Part shown: in pieces, positions 27,152 through 35,657 of the stretch
Numbering within the stretch: the first letter of the stretch is position 1
Layout: every line of letters begins with the position of its first letter
Assembly: GCF_016595245.1 (NCBI RefSeq)
Contig: NZ_JAENHM010000048.1
Coordinates: 10,039 to 62,759, forward strand
DNA from: Azospirillum endophyticum
GTDB lineage: Bacteria > Pseudomonadota > Alphaproteobacteria > Azospirillales > Azospirillaceae
Direction: 5' to 3'
Length of the DNA stretch: 52,721 bases
Notes under the pieces: generated by a model
The model's input: the letters and a program-made list of their open reading frames with translations, nothing else
What the model was told of the DNA's origin: nothing
Databases searched by the model: none
Made by a program: the position numbers and the translations under genes

Positions 27152-28852
27152 GTGTCCACGCCCGGCGGCGGGGGAAGACCCGTCAGGCGGCGCGGCGTGT
27201 CGCCGCTGACCCTGCGCATCCTGGCGGTGAACGTGCTGGCGCTGCTGGTGCTGCTGGCGGGGCTGCTCTATCTCGGCCGCTACCAGGACCGGCTGATCCA
27301 GGCGGAGACCGAAGCGCTGGCGACCGAGGCGCGCATCTTCGCCTCCGCGCTCGGCGAAGGGGCGGTGAACCGCATCCTGACCCCCCCCTCTCCCACCGGC
27401 GACGAGAGCGGCGAACGGTTCGAACTGGCGCCGGAACTGGCCCGGCCGATGGTCCGCCGCCTGGCGGAGGCGACGGCGACCCGCACCCGCCTGTACGACA
27501 TCGACGGGCAGATGCTCTCCGACAGCCGGGTGCTGGTGGGATCGCAGGGCCGCATCGAAATCCGCGAGCTTCCCACGCCGCCGGCCGGCGACCCGGTGTC
27601 GCGCGCGATCAACGACCTCTACACCCGCCTGATCGACGTGGTGCCGAGCCGCGAGGGCTTGCCGGTCTACCGCGAGAAGCCGGGCCAGCCCAACCCGGAC
27701 GTGGAGCGCGCGCTCGGCGGCGAGACGGCGGCCACCGTCTGGCGCGTCGACGGGGCCGGCGGGGATCCGGAACTGCTTCTGACCGTCGCGGTGCCGGTCC
27801 AACGCTACCGCGAGGTGCTGGGGGCCGTGCTGCTGGCCCGCGGCGGCGGCGAGATCGACCGCGCCATCCGCTCCGTCCGCTTCGACATCCTGCGGGTGTT
27901 CGGCGTCGCGCTGCTGGTGACCATCGCGCTCTCCTTCTATCTGGCCGGAACCATCGCCCGGCCGATCCGGCGGCTGGCCCAGGCCGCCGACCGGCTGCGC
28001 ACCAGCCATGGGCGCCATGCCGGGATCCCCGACCTGACCCGCCGCGGCGACGAGATCGGCGAGCTGTCCGGCGTGCTGCGCGAGATGACCGACGCGCTGT
28101 GGACGCGGATGGACGCCATCGAGCGCTTTGCCGCCGACGTCGCCCACGAGATCAAGAATCCGCTGACCTCGCTGCGCAGCGCGGTGGAGACGGCGGGACG
28201 CGTCCGCGACCCGCGCCACCGCGACCGGCTGATGGCGATCATCGCCGACGACGTGCAACGGCTGGACCGGCTGATCAGCGACATCTCCAATGCCTCCCGT
28301 ATCGACGCCGAACTGTCGCGGGCGGAGGCGGAACCGGTGGATATCGGCCTGCTGCTGTCGATGCTGGCGGAGCTGCGCCAGACGGTCGCCGAAACCCTGG
28401 ACGAGCGGGTGGCGGCCGGGACTGCCGGAGAGGAGAGCCGGCCCGGGCCGCCGCGCCTGATCGTCGACGTGCCGGCGGGCGAGCGGTTGGTGGTTCCCGG
28501 GTTGGAAGGGCGCCTGACCCAGGTGTTCCAGAACCTGATCGACAACGCGCTGTCCTTCTCGCCGCCCGGCGGCTTGGTGCGGCTGACCGCCCGGCGCCAC
28601 GGCCGCGACGTGAGGGTGGTGGTGTCGGACCAGGGACCCGGCATCCCGGAGGGAAAAGAGGATGCGATCTTCGACCGCTTCTACACGGAGCGGCCGGCGG
28701 GCGAGAAGTTCGGGACCCACTCCGGTCTCGGACTATCGATCGCCAAACAGATAGTCAGCGCACACAATGGTTCGGTATTTGCGAAAAACCGTCAGGTATC
28801 GGACGGGACTATCGACGGGGCCGACTTCGTGGTGACCCTGCCTTTGCTGTAG
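27152..28852 (+). CDS. chvG: sensor histidine kinase ChvG
   Basis: 566 aa inner-membrane kinase. TM1 is at about 22-42, a periplasmic sensor domain follows (about 43-247, in relatives inhibited by ExoR), and TM2 is at about 249-268. Then come HAMP, an H-box with His332 (FAADVAHEIKNPL) and a HATPase with N-box QNLIDNALSFSP, DQGPGIP and GLGLSIAKQ. The start is GTG 27152 with AAGGAG 7 nt upstream, overlapping the end of chvI. No exoR gene is visible in the window. Confidence 0.92.
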   Translation: MSTPGGGGRPVRRRGVSPLTLRILAVNVLALLVLLAGLLYLGRYQDRLIQAETEALATEARIFASALGEGAVNRILTPPSPTGDESGERFELAPELARPMVRRLAEATATRTRLYDIDGQMLSDSRVLVGSQGRIEIRELPTPPAGDPVSRAINDLYTRLIDVVPSREGLPVYREKPGQPNPDVERALGGETAATVWRVDGAGGDPELLLTVAVPVQRYREVLGAVLLARGGGEIDRAIRSVRFDILRVFGVALLVTIALSFYLAGTIARPIRRLAQAADRLRTSHGRHAGIPDLTRRGDEIGELSGVLREMTDALWTRMDAIERFAADVAHEIKNPLTSLRSAVETAGRVRDPRHRDRLMAIIADDVQRLDRLISDISNASRIDAELSRAEAEPVDIGLLLSMLAELRQTVAETLDERVAAGTAGEESRPGPPRLIVDVPAGERLVVPGLEGRLTQVFQNLIDNALSFSPPGGLVRLTARRHGRDVRVVVSDQGPGIPEGKEDAIFDRFYTERPAGEKFGTHSGLGLSIAKQIVSAHNGSVFAKNRQVSDGTIDGADFVVTLPLL

Positions 28853-29044
28853 AAAGCTCTGCGGAATTCCAGACGATCTTGCCACTCTTGGCTAGACAAG
28901 CCGGATACAAGCATCAATCATGGCTTCGGTCATTCTCGCTTGCAGGCTGATGAAGCGGCCGGACCATATGGGCTCGGTTGTTTGGTCCCGCTTCATGCGG
29001 CACGGGAGGATGGTCATACCCCGGGACGAAGATGTGGGGTCGCC

Positions 29045-29494
29045 ATGCCTGAGTCAGCTCCGCCAGAGTCTGTTCCGTCCGAATCCCCCGTACATGTCCT
29101 GTCCAGGTCCTGCCTTCCTTCGGGCCGCCCGTCCATCGGCACCGATCCCGTTTCGGGAAAGGCGGATATCGTCGACCTGCGCCGTTACCGGCTGGCCCGT
29201 CTGATCCGTGATGCCGGCCGGCAGCAGGGGGAACTTGCAAGGCTGATGCGGGACTCCGCGCAGGAGCGGACGCAATTGGCGGAGGCGCTGCAGGGCGCGC
29301 AACGGCACCTCGCCAGCATCGCCGACAATTACAAGGTCCTGCTGATCCGGCTGAAGCGGGAGAAGGATTTCCGCGACGCTTGCCGGGAGGCGGCCGATCT
29401 GGACGATCTGGACGAGATGATCCGGCGCCGCGACGTGCTCGCCCTGGAACTGGAAGCGATCCGCGGCATTCCGCGCGGCGCGGCCGGCGCCTGA
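29045..29494 (+). CDS. hypothetical coiled-coil protein
   Basis: 149 aa. A Ser/Pro-rich N-terminus (1-40) is followed by an Arg/Gln/Glu-rich helix (about 45-120) with heptad-like spacing (LARLIRDAGRQQGELARLMR), then an acidic LDDLDEMIRRRD segment. No membrane span. It lies between chvG and hprK on the same strand, where other alphaproteobacteria usually have no gene, so it may be lineage-specific. No family recognised. Confidence 0.6.
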   Translation: MPESAPPESVPSESPVHVLSRSCLPSGRPSIGTDPVSGKADIVDLRRYRLARLIRDAGRQQGELARLMRDSAQERTQLAEALQGAQRHLASIADNYKVLLIRLKREKDFRDACREAADLDDLDEMIRRRDVLALELEAIRGIPRGAAGA

Positions 29495-29678
29495 CCGGTC
29501 CCGTTGCGGGAGAGGCGGGCGACGCCACCCGCAACCAGCCCCCGCGCCCATTTGCACGCACCGAAAGAACGGTGTGAAGCGGACGGGGGAGCCCGGACAG
29601 GTTTCCCCGCCTGACCCGCCCGCCCCCCGTTCCGTTTCCATTGACAGAACCGGCGCCACGTCTCACCTTCGCCAGACT

Positions 29679-30137
29679 ATGGTGACGATTCACGGCACCT
29701 GCGTCTTGCTCTCCGGAATCGGCGTGCTGCTGCGTGGGGAGTCCGGACGGGGAAAATCGGATTTGGCCTTGCGACTGATCGATGGCGGCGCCCTGCTGGT
29801 CGCGGATGACCGGGTGGTGCTGCAGTGCGAGCCCGGCAGCCTGACCGCCTTCCCCCCGCCCGCCCTGGCCGGGCTGCTGGAGGTGCGGGGCGTCGGCATC
29901 CTTGCCGTTCCATCCGCCGGGTCCGCCGGTGTCGGCCTGATCGTCGATCTGGTCCCGCGCTGCGAGGTGGAGCGCCTGCCGGAGGCGGAGACCGAAACCC
30001 TGCTGGATGTCGCCCTGCCCCGCCTCGCCCTGCACGCCTTCGACGCCTCCACCCCCGCCAAGATCCGCCTTGCCGCCGCCAGCCTGAGCGGCGGGCGGCT
30101 GGACCGGGTGCCCGCCAGCCTGTCGGCCGTATCATGA
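29679..30137 (+). CDS. hprK: HPr kinase/phosphorylase, short alphaproteobacterial form
   Basis: 152 aa, only the C-terminal catalytic domain; the N-terminal domain of Gram-positive HprK is absent, as is usual for alphaproteobacteria. The P-loop GESGRGKSD is at 20-28, then LVADDRVVL and the EVRGVGIL signature. It would phosphorylate HPr at the regulatory serine (Ser58 of the HPr encoded downstream). ATG 29679 gives the family-like MVTIHGTCV start, but no ribosome site is seen; GTG 29574 in frame is an alternative. Its TGA overlaps the rapZ ATG (ATGA). Confidence 0.87.
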   Translation: MVTIHGTCVLLSGIGVLLRGESGRGKSDLALRLIDGGALLVADDRVVLQCEPGSLTAFPPPALAGLLEVRGVGILAVPSAGSAGVGLIVDLVPRCEVERLPEAETETLLDVALPRLALHAFDASTPAKIRLAAASLSGGRLDRVPASLSAVS

Positions 30138-31132
30138 CATCAAGCGACGCGCGGTCTTCCGAAGCGCCTGACGATCCCGCCGACACCGCCGCCTCGCGGG
30201 GACGCATCGTGCTGGTGACCGGCATGTCGGGCGCCGGCATGTCGGTGGCGCTGAAGGCGCTGGAGGATCTGGGCTATGAGGCGGTGGACAACCTGCGCCT
30301 GTCGCTGGTCCCCGCCCTGCTCCGGCAGGCCGACCCGAAACGCCGGCCGCTGGCCCTGGTGATCGACAGCCGCACCCGCGACTTTTCCGCGCAGAATTTC
30401 CTGGACGAGCTGGAGGAACTGCGGCGCGACGGCGAGCTGGAGGTCGGTCTGGTCTTCCTCGATTGCGGCGACGAGGTGCTGCAGCGCCGCTTCACCGAGA
30501 CGCGGCGCCGCCACCCCCTGGCGGAAGACCGCACGGTGCCCGACGGCATCCAGCGCGAACGCGCCCTGCTGTTTCCGCTGAAGGAAGAAGCCGACGTCAC
30601 CATCGACACGACGCAACTGTCCATTCACGATTTGCGGCGCATCCTGTCCGGGCATTTCCGGCGTGACGCCCAGGCAGCCCTGCAGGTGTTCGTGACCTCC
30701 TTCTCCTTCCGCCAGGGTCTTCCGCGCGAAGCCGATCTGGTCTTCGACGTGCGGTTCCTGACCAACCCGCATTACGATCCGGAGCTTCGCCCGCTGACCG
30801 GCCTGCACCCGGCCGTCGCCGCGCGGGTGGAGAGCGATGCCGATTACCCCGCCTTCTTCCGGAATCTGACCGAACTGCTGCGCCCGCTGCTGCCGCGCTA
30901 CAATCAGGAAGGCAAGAGCTATCTGACCATCGCCATCGGCTGCACCGGCGGCAAGCATCGTTCGGTCTTCATCGCCGAACGGCTGGCCGCCTGGCTGAAG
31001 GAGCAGGGGCTGCGGGTCAACCTGAGCCACCGCGAACTGGAACGGCAGGGGTTGCGGACCGGTGCCACGGCCAATGCCGCCGGGAACCAGGCCCCACACC
31101 AGGCCAGCCATCAACCCCTCCACCAGGGATGA
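30134..31132 (+). CDS. rapZ: RapZ-type nucleotide-binding protein with altered Walker A
   Basis: 332 aa member of the RapZ/YvcJ family. The N-terminal P-loop domain reads GMSGAGMS (30-37), in which the Walker A lysine is Met36, encoded by ATG 30239-30241. The rest is canonical: DLGYEAVDNLR, VIDSRTRDF, FLDCGDEVLQRRFTETRRRHPL, and the C-terminal block with IAIGCTGGKHRSVFIAERLA. RapZ senses glucosamine-6-phosphate and directs GlmZ RNA decay in enterobacteria; in alphaproteobacteria its partner is unclear. Loss of the lysine should weaken nucleotide binding. The last 20 residues are a Gln/His-rich tail. Coupled to hprK by a 4-base overlap. Confidence 0.9.
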   Translation: MTSSDARSSEAPDDPADTAASRGRIVLVTGMSGAGMSVALKALEDLGYEAVDNLRLSLVPALLRQADPKRRPLALVIDSRTRDFSAQNFLDELEELRRDGELEVGLVFLDCGDEVLQRRFTETRRRHPLAEDRTVPDGIQRERALLFPLKEEADVTIDTTQLSIHDLRRILSGHFRRDAQAALQVFVTSFSFRQGLPREADLVFDVRFLTNPHYDPELRPLTGLHPAVAARVESDADYPAFFRNLTELLRPLLPRYNQEGKSYLTIAIGCTGGKHRSVFIAERLAAWLKEQGLRVNLSHRELERQGLRTGATANAAGNQAPHQASHQPLHQG

Positions 31133-31254
31133 TGCAAATTGCGCCTTGACGACCATACGTCCAACCAACGATCCAGATGCGATGCGGGCAGCCGCCTCGC
31201 GGCACCGGCCCGCGCGCAGGTCTCCGGGGAGCACCCAACCTTGAAGGATGTCCC

Positions 31255-31653
31255 ATGATCGGTATGGTTCTTGTCACCCATGGACGGCTGGCCGAGGAAT
31301 TCATCGCCGCATTGTTCCACGTCGTGGGCGAACAGCAGCAGGTGCGCGCGGTGTGCATCGGGCCGGACGACGACATGGAACAGCGCCGCCAGGACATCCT
31401 CAATTCGGTGGCGGAGGTCGATGACGGGTCGGGGGTCGTGGTGCTGACCGACATGTTCGGCGGCACGCCGTCCAACCTCGCCATCTCCATCATGGACAAG
31501 GCGAAGGTCGAGGTGATCGCCGGCGTCAACCTGCCGATGCTGATCAAGCTCGCCAGCGTGCGCAAGACCGAGCCGCTCGACAAGTCGGTGATCGCCGCCC
31601 GCGACGCCGGACAGAAATACATCAACGTCGCCTCCACCCTCCTGTCGGACTGA
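31255..31653 (+). CDS. PTS EIIA component, mannose family
   Basis: 132 aa EIIA(Man)-fold protein, with phosphorylated His9 in LVTHGRLAEEF and the block VVVLTDMFGGTPSN. No EIIB, EIIC or EIID gene is nearby, so it serves as a regulatory phospho-acceptor rather than a sugar transporter part, as in other alphaproteobacterial PTS(Ntr) clusters. GAAGGA is 6 nt ahead of ATG 31255. Confidence 0.9.
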   Translation: MIGMVLVTHGRLAEEFIAALFHVVGEQQQVRAVCIGPDDDMEQRRQDILNSVAEVDDGSGVVVLTDMFGGTPSNLAISIMDKAKVEVIAGVNLPMLIKLASVRKTEPLDKSVIAARDAGQKYINVASTLLSD

Positions 31654-31662
31654 CCGCCCGCG

Positions 31663-31965
31663 ATGAGCACCCCCGACGACACGGCATCCGCCGACGGCGA
31701 GATCCGCCGCACCGCCACCATCACCAACCAGCGTGGCCTGCACGCGCGCGCCTCGGCCAAGTTCGTCAAGCTGGTCGCCACCTTCGACGCCGAGATCTCG
31801 GTGCGCCGCGGCGAGTCCGTCGTGTCCGGCGAGTCGATCATGGGACTGATGATGCTGGCTGCCGGTCCGGGGACCACGGTCGAGCTGCGTGCCGCCGGCG
31901 CCCAAGCCGATGCCGCGATGGACGCCCTCCTGGACCTGATCAACCGCAAGTTCGATGAAGAGTGA
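31663..31965 (+). CDS. ptsH: phosphocarrier protein HPr (NPr-like)
   Basis: 100 aa, with a 12-residue N-terminal extension over the classic length. His27 in NQRGLHARAS is the EI-dependent site; Ser58 in GESIMGLMML is the HprK-dependent site. It carries phosphate from EI to EIIA, and Ser58 phosphorylation would slow that flow. Its stop overlaps the start of the EI gene by 11 bases. Confidence 0.93.
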   Translation: MSTPDDTASADGEIRRTATITNQRGLHARASAKFVKLVATFDAEISVRRGESVVSGESIMGLMMLAAGPGTTVELRAAGAQADAAMDALLDLINRKFDEE

Positions 31966-33814
31966 CCTGCCCCCCGGTGTCCCGGCCGGCGGCCCGGTAT
32001 CCGGCCCCGACCGCGGCGGTTCCGGCGGAACGCCCCACCCGGAATCGGTGAGTGGTTCCACCAGCAGTTCGGGGCGTGCCCTGCGCGGCCTGGGCGTATC
32101 GCCCGGCATCGCCATCGGCCCGGCCCATGTGGTGGAGAGCGGCGCCGTCGCCATCCCCGAATATGCCATCGCTTCCGATGCCGTCGAGGCGGAAGTCGCC
32201 CGCTTCAACGAGGCGGCGACCAAGGCGCGCCGTCAGATCAAGAAGCTGAAGGGCAAGGCGCTGGTCCTGCCCGATTCGGCATCGGAGGAGATCGGCTTCC
32301 TGCTCGACGCCCATCTCGCGATGGTCACCAACTCGCGCCTGACCCGCGGGGTGGAACATCGCATCAAGCAGGACCGCGTCAACGCCGAAGCCGCCATCCA
32401 GGCGGAGATCGCCGCCATCGCCGCCACCTTCGCCGGCATGGACGACGCCTATCTCGCCGGCCGCATCGACGACATCCGCGAGGTCGGGCGGCGGCTGACC
32501 CGCAACCTGATGAAGCAGGAATACCGGGCCTTCAGCAGCCTGCCCCCCGGCAGCATCATCCTGGCGGAGGAGCTGACCCCCGCCGACACCGCCCTGCTCG
32601 ATCCCACCGTCGTCGGCGGCTTCGCCACCGTGCTGGGCGGGGCGGAAGGGCATACGGCCATCCTCGCCCGCTCGCTCGGGCTGCCGGCGGTGCTGGGCGC
32701 GCCCGGCCTGCTGGCCGGCGTGCGCAACGGCGTGACGGTGATCGTCGACGGCCTCCAGGGCCGCGTGTTGATCGACCCGCCGGCCGAAATGCTGGCCGAC
32801 TACGGCGAGCGCCGCGCCGCCCGCGAGCGCGAGCGCCAGGGGCTGAAGAGCCTGCGCAAGCTGCCCGCCGTCACCCGCGACGGCACCGCCGTGACGCTGA
32901 TGGCGAACCTGGAGCTGCCGCGCGACCTCGACCAGGCGCTGGAGCATGGCGCCCAGGGCATCGGCCTGCTGCGGACCGAGTTCATGTTCATGAACCGCGA
33001 CCATCTGCCCGACGAGGACGAGCAGTATGCCGTGCTGCGCACCATGATCGAGGGGATGGGCGGCCGCACCGTCACCGCCCGCACCATGGATCTGGGCGGC
33101 GAGAAGCTGGCCGGCTGGATGGCCGGGCGCTATGGCGAACCGGCCAACCCCGCGCTGGGCCTGCGGGCCATTCGCCTCGGCCTGCGGGAGCCGAAGCTGC
33201 TGGAGACCCAGCTCGCCGCCATGCTGCGCGCCGGCGTCCATGGGCCGCTGCGCATCCTGCTGCCGATGATCGCTTCGGTGGCCGAGGTGCAGAAGGTGCG
33301 CGAGATGATGGGACAGGTCGCCCGCCGGCTGCGCCGCCGCAACATCGCCATCGCCGACCCGCTGCCGCCGGTCGGCGTGATGGTGGAGGTGCCGGGGGCG
33401 GCGCTGTCGGCCGACGCGCTGGCCTATGCCGCCGACTTCTTCTCGATCGGCACCAACGACCTCACCCAGTACACGCTGGCCATCGACCGCGCCGACGAAC
33501 AGGTCGCCACCCTCTACGACCCTCTGCATCCTGCCGTGCTGCGGCTGATCCAGTTCACGGTCGAGGCGGCGCTGCGCGCCCGCATCCCGGTGTCGGTCTG
33601 CGGCGAGATCGCCGGCGACCCGCGCTATTCCGCCCTGCTGCTGGGGCTGGGCGTAAGGGAGCTGTCGATGGCGCCGCTGGCGGTGCCGGCGGTGAAGAAG
33701 CGCATCCGCGCGCTCGACCTGATGGAGGCGAGCCGCCGCGCCCGCGTCATCATGGACCAGAGCGACAGCGGCCGGATCGCCACGCTGCTCGACGACTTCA
33801 ACGCGATCCTGTGA
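31955..33814 (+). CDS. ptsI: phosphoenolpyruvate-protein phosphotransferase (EI)
   Basis: 619 aa. An N-terminal 45-residue Gly/Ser/Pro-rich extension is followed by the EI HPr-binding and phosphohistidine domain, with His233 in GGAEGHTAILAR. The PEP-binding barrel contains GIGLLRTEFMFM, FSIGTNDLTQYTLAIDR and the catalytic Cys in VSVCGEIAGD. There is no GAF domain, so by architecture it is PtsI-like rather than PtsP, although it probably works in the regulatory PTS here. It converges on the cytochrome c gene, 31 nt away. Confidence 0.92.
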   Translation: MKSDLPPGVPAGGPVSGPDRGGSGGTPHPESVSGSTSSSGRALRGLGVSPGIAIGPAHVVESGAVAIPEYAIASDAVEAEVARFNEAATKARRQIKKLKGKALVLPDSASEEIGFLLDAHLAMVTNSRLTRGVEHRIKQDRVNAEAAIQAEIAAIAATFAGMDDAYLAGRIDDIREVGRRLTRNLMKQEYRAFSSLPPGSIILAEELTPADTALLDPTVVGGFATVLGGAEGHTAILARSLGLPAVLGAPGLLAGVRNGVTVIVDGLQGRVLIDPPAEMLADYGERRAARERERQGLKSLRKLPAVTRDGTAVTLMANLELPRDLDQALEHGAQGIGLLRTEFMFMNRDHLPDEDEQYAVLRTMIEGMGGRTVTARTMDLGGEKLAGWMAGRYGEPANPALGLRAIRLGLREPKLLETQLAAMLRAGVHGPLRILLPMIASVAEVQKVREMMGQVARRLRRRNIAIADPLPPVGVMVEVPGAALSADALAYAADFFSIGTNDLTQYTLAIDRADEQVATLYDPLHPAVLRLIQFTVEAALRARIPVSVCGEIAGDPRYSALLLGLGVRELSMAPLAVPAVKKRIRALDLMEASRRARVIMDQSDSGRIATLLDDFNAIL

Positions 33815-33845
33815 CGGCGTCGCCTGTCGCGTGACCGTGTTGCGC

Positions 33846-34736
33846 CTACGGCGCCTTCCGCCCCGCCATGTGCCCGAGATAGGCGACGACGCGGTCGAGG
33901 TCGGCATCGCTCAGCATCGCCGGGTCGAAGCCCGGCATCTGCTGGCCGGGCCAGGTCCGAACGGAGCGGGGGTCGCGGACCAGCCGCTTCAGCCCGGCCG
34001 GCGTCAGATATTCGGTCGGGTTCATCGGCCGGTTCAGGTCCGGCCCCATCGTGGCGCTGCCGGCACCGTTCAGGGTGTGGCAGGCCATGCACTGGGTGAT
34101 GAACACCGCCTGCCCGGCGCGGATGGGCGAGTCGGCGGCCAGCCCCTGCTCGACCGCCAGCTGCGGCCAGCGCCGCAGCGGATCGTCGGAGCCGACGATG
34201 CGGGCGAGCTGGTAGGGCCACTGCTCGCTGCGCACCCCTGACGCCTCCGGCCGCACCCACACCAGATAGAAGGGACCGGCGGACATTTCCTTGCCCGGAA
34301 GGTTGGGCCAGGGCTTGTCGGCCGGCTCGACCGCCAGGAAGGCGACGGCGCCGTCGGCACCGGTGCGCAGGCAGAGCTCCGGCGGCAGCTGCGCGGTGAA
34401 GCCGTCCGACGCCACCCCCTCCAGCACGGTGCCGGGTGGGAATTCAGCGGTGCCGAGCAGGCTGGCGAGCGGCACGGCGCGGTAGCGCATCGGCCGGCCG
34501 TAGGAGACGTCGGCGGGAATGTCGACCGTCACCGCGTCCGGCCGGGCCAGCAGGGTGTCGCGGTCGAAGGCCCGCTCGCTTCCGCCGACGGCGATGGTCA
34601 GCGGCGGCCCACCGGCCCGCGCCGGAAATGTGACGAACGGTGAGGCGGCAAGCAGCAGCAACAGGGGCGCGAGCAGGCGCCCGGCCATGTATCCGGTCAT
34701 GCACCCGGTCATGCGCGCAATCGACGGCTTCATCAT
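33846..34736 (-). CDS. exported c-type cytochrome with N-terminal molybdopterin-oxidoreductase-like domain
   Basis: 296 aa. A signal or anchor lies at about 18-41. Residues 45-180 resemble the cofactor-less sulfite-oxidase-like fold (GPFYLVWVRPE, LASLLG, VASDGFTAQLP) found in some periplasmic redox proteins. A class I cytochrome c domain follows, with haem motif CMACH (216-220) and the Met ligand in QQMPGF. The redox partner is unknown. Its start overlaps the stop of the upstream nuclease-like gene by 4 bases (34733-34736), so the two are co-translated. Confidence 0.78.
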   Translation of the reverse strand: MMKPSIARMTGCMTGYMAGRLLAPLLLLLAASPFVTFPARAGGPPLTIAVGGSERAFDRDTLLARPDAVTVDIPADVSYGRPMRYRAVPLASLLGTAEFPPGTVLEGVASDGFTAQLPPELCLRTGADGAVAFLAVEPADKPWPNLPGKEMSAGPFYLVWVRPEASGVRSEQWPYQLARIVGSDDPLRRWPQLAVEQGLAADSPIRAGQAVFITQCMACHTLNGAGSATMGPDLNRPMNPTEYLTPAGLKRLVRDPRSVRTWPGQQMPGFDPAMLSDADLDRVVAYLGHMAGRKAP

Positions 34737-35605
34737 TCGGGGTCATCCTCCGCTTCGTCCTCGTCCCACGGATCGTCATCGTCGGGGCCGGGGCTCCGCA
34801 GGGCTGCGGATGCCGCCTCCCGTTCCAGCCGCTCGATCTGTTCGGGATGGGTGATCTCGATCATGGGGCCATTGCGCAGCGTGATCCAGCCCCGCACGCG
34901 CAGCCGCCGCCCCTCGAAGGACAGCGGGTCGATGCCGGCGCGGGTGACCTCGCGCATCGCGGCGCGGCCGATATGGACGGTGACGTCGCTGCGCCAGTCG
35001 GCGCCGAAATCCAGCCAGGTCTCGCCCCCGCCCTTGGCGACGGCCAGCACGACCCCCTCCACCAGCTGGAAGCTGTCGCGGTCACGGGAAACTTCGTCCG
35101 GGTCACCGGCGTCGCGCACGGCATAGACCCGGCTGCGCCACAGCCCGCGCCCGGCATTGCGTGCGGCATCCTCGCCGGCCAGCAGCTCGGCGGCATAGGC
35201 GCGGGCGTCGGGCCGGGTGTGGACCCGCGCCAGCCCGCGGACCAGCAGCGCCGATTGCAGCCAAACCCCGTCCTCCCGCACCAGATGGGCGAGCAGCCGG
35301 CCATGGCGGTCGGCCGGCGCCGGCCCGTGCAGCGCCACCCGGCGGCCGAGCGCCAGATCGGCCAGGGCCGCGGTCGCCGCCTCCGCCAGCGGCCAGACGC
35401 GTCCATCAGCGGGATTGGCGCCGCGCGGCGGCTTGGCCGCCTCGATCCCCGCCAGCCGGACCCGGCGGCCGTCCTCCAGCTCCAGCGTGTCGCCGTCCAG
35501 CACGGCAGCGACCCGCAGCGGCTCGGCCGCCGCGGCGCCGGTCAGCAGCAGCCAGCCCAGCAGCAGGACCGGCAGACGCAGAAGCGGGAGCGTGACACGT
35601 TGCAT
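34733..35605 (-). CDS. thermonuclease (SNase-like) family protein, exported
   Basis: 290 aa. Signal peptide or lipoprotein-like leader (1-28, ending GAAAAEP). The staphylococcal-nuclease-like barrel has VLDGDTLELEDGRRVRLAGIEA (about 34-55), EAATAALADL and the Arg-rich ADRHGRLLAHLV strand. A C-terminal OB-like extension (GRRLRVRGWITLRNGPMIEI) ends in a strongly acidic tail. Catalytic Arg/Glu positions are only partly conserved, so nuclease activity is uncertain. First gene of a two-gene unit with the cytochrome; divergent from the M48 peptidase with 52 nt between starts. Confidence 0.78.
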   Translation of the reverse strand: MQRVTLPLLRLPVLLLGWLLLTGAAAAEPLRVAAVLDGDTLELEDGRRVRLAGIEAAKPPRGANPADGRVWPLAEAATAALADLALGRRVALHGPAPADRHGRLLAHLVREDGVWLQSALLVRGLARVHTRPDARAYAAELLAGEDAARNAGRGLWRSRVYAVRDAGDPDEVSRDRDSFQLVEGVVLAVAKGGGETWLDFGADWRSDVTVHIGRAAMREVTRAGIDPLSFEGRRLRVRGWITLRNGPMIEITHPEQIERLEREAASAALRSPGPDDDDPWDEDEAEDDPE

Positions 35606-35657
35606 CGAGAGGGCCGTCGTTGCGGAACATCCGCCGCCGGGCGGGGTTCTGACCGGT

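Noticed and set aside
31940..33907. 655-codon frame on the minus strand opposite the EI gene
   Set aside because: His/Gln/Arg/Gly-rich shadow of a clear PTS enzyme I gene; no family motifs.
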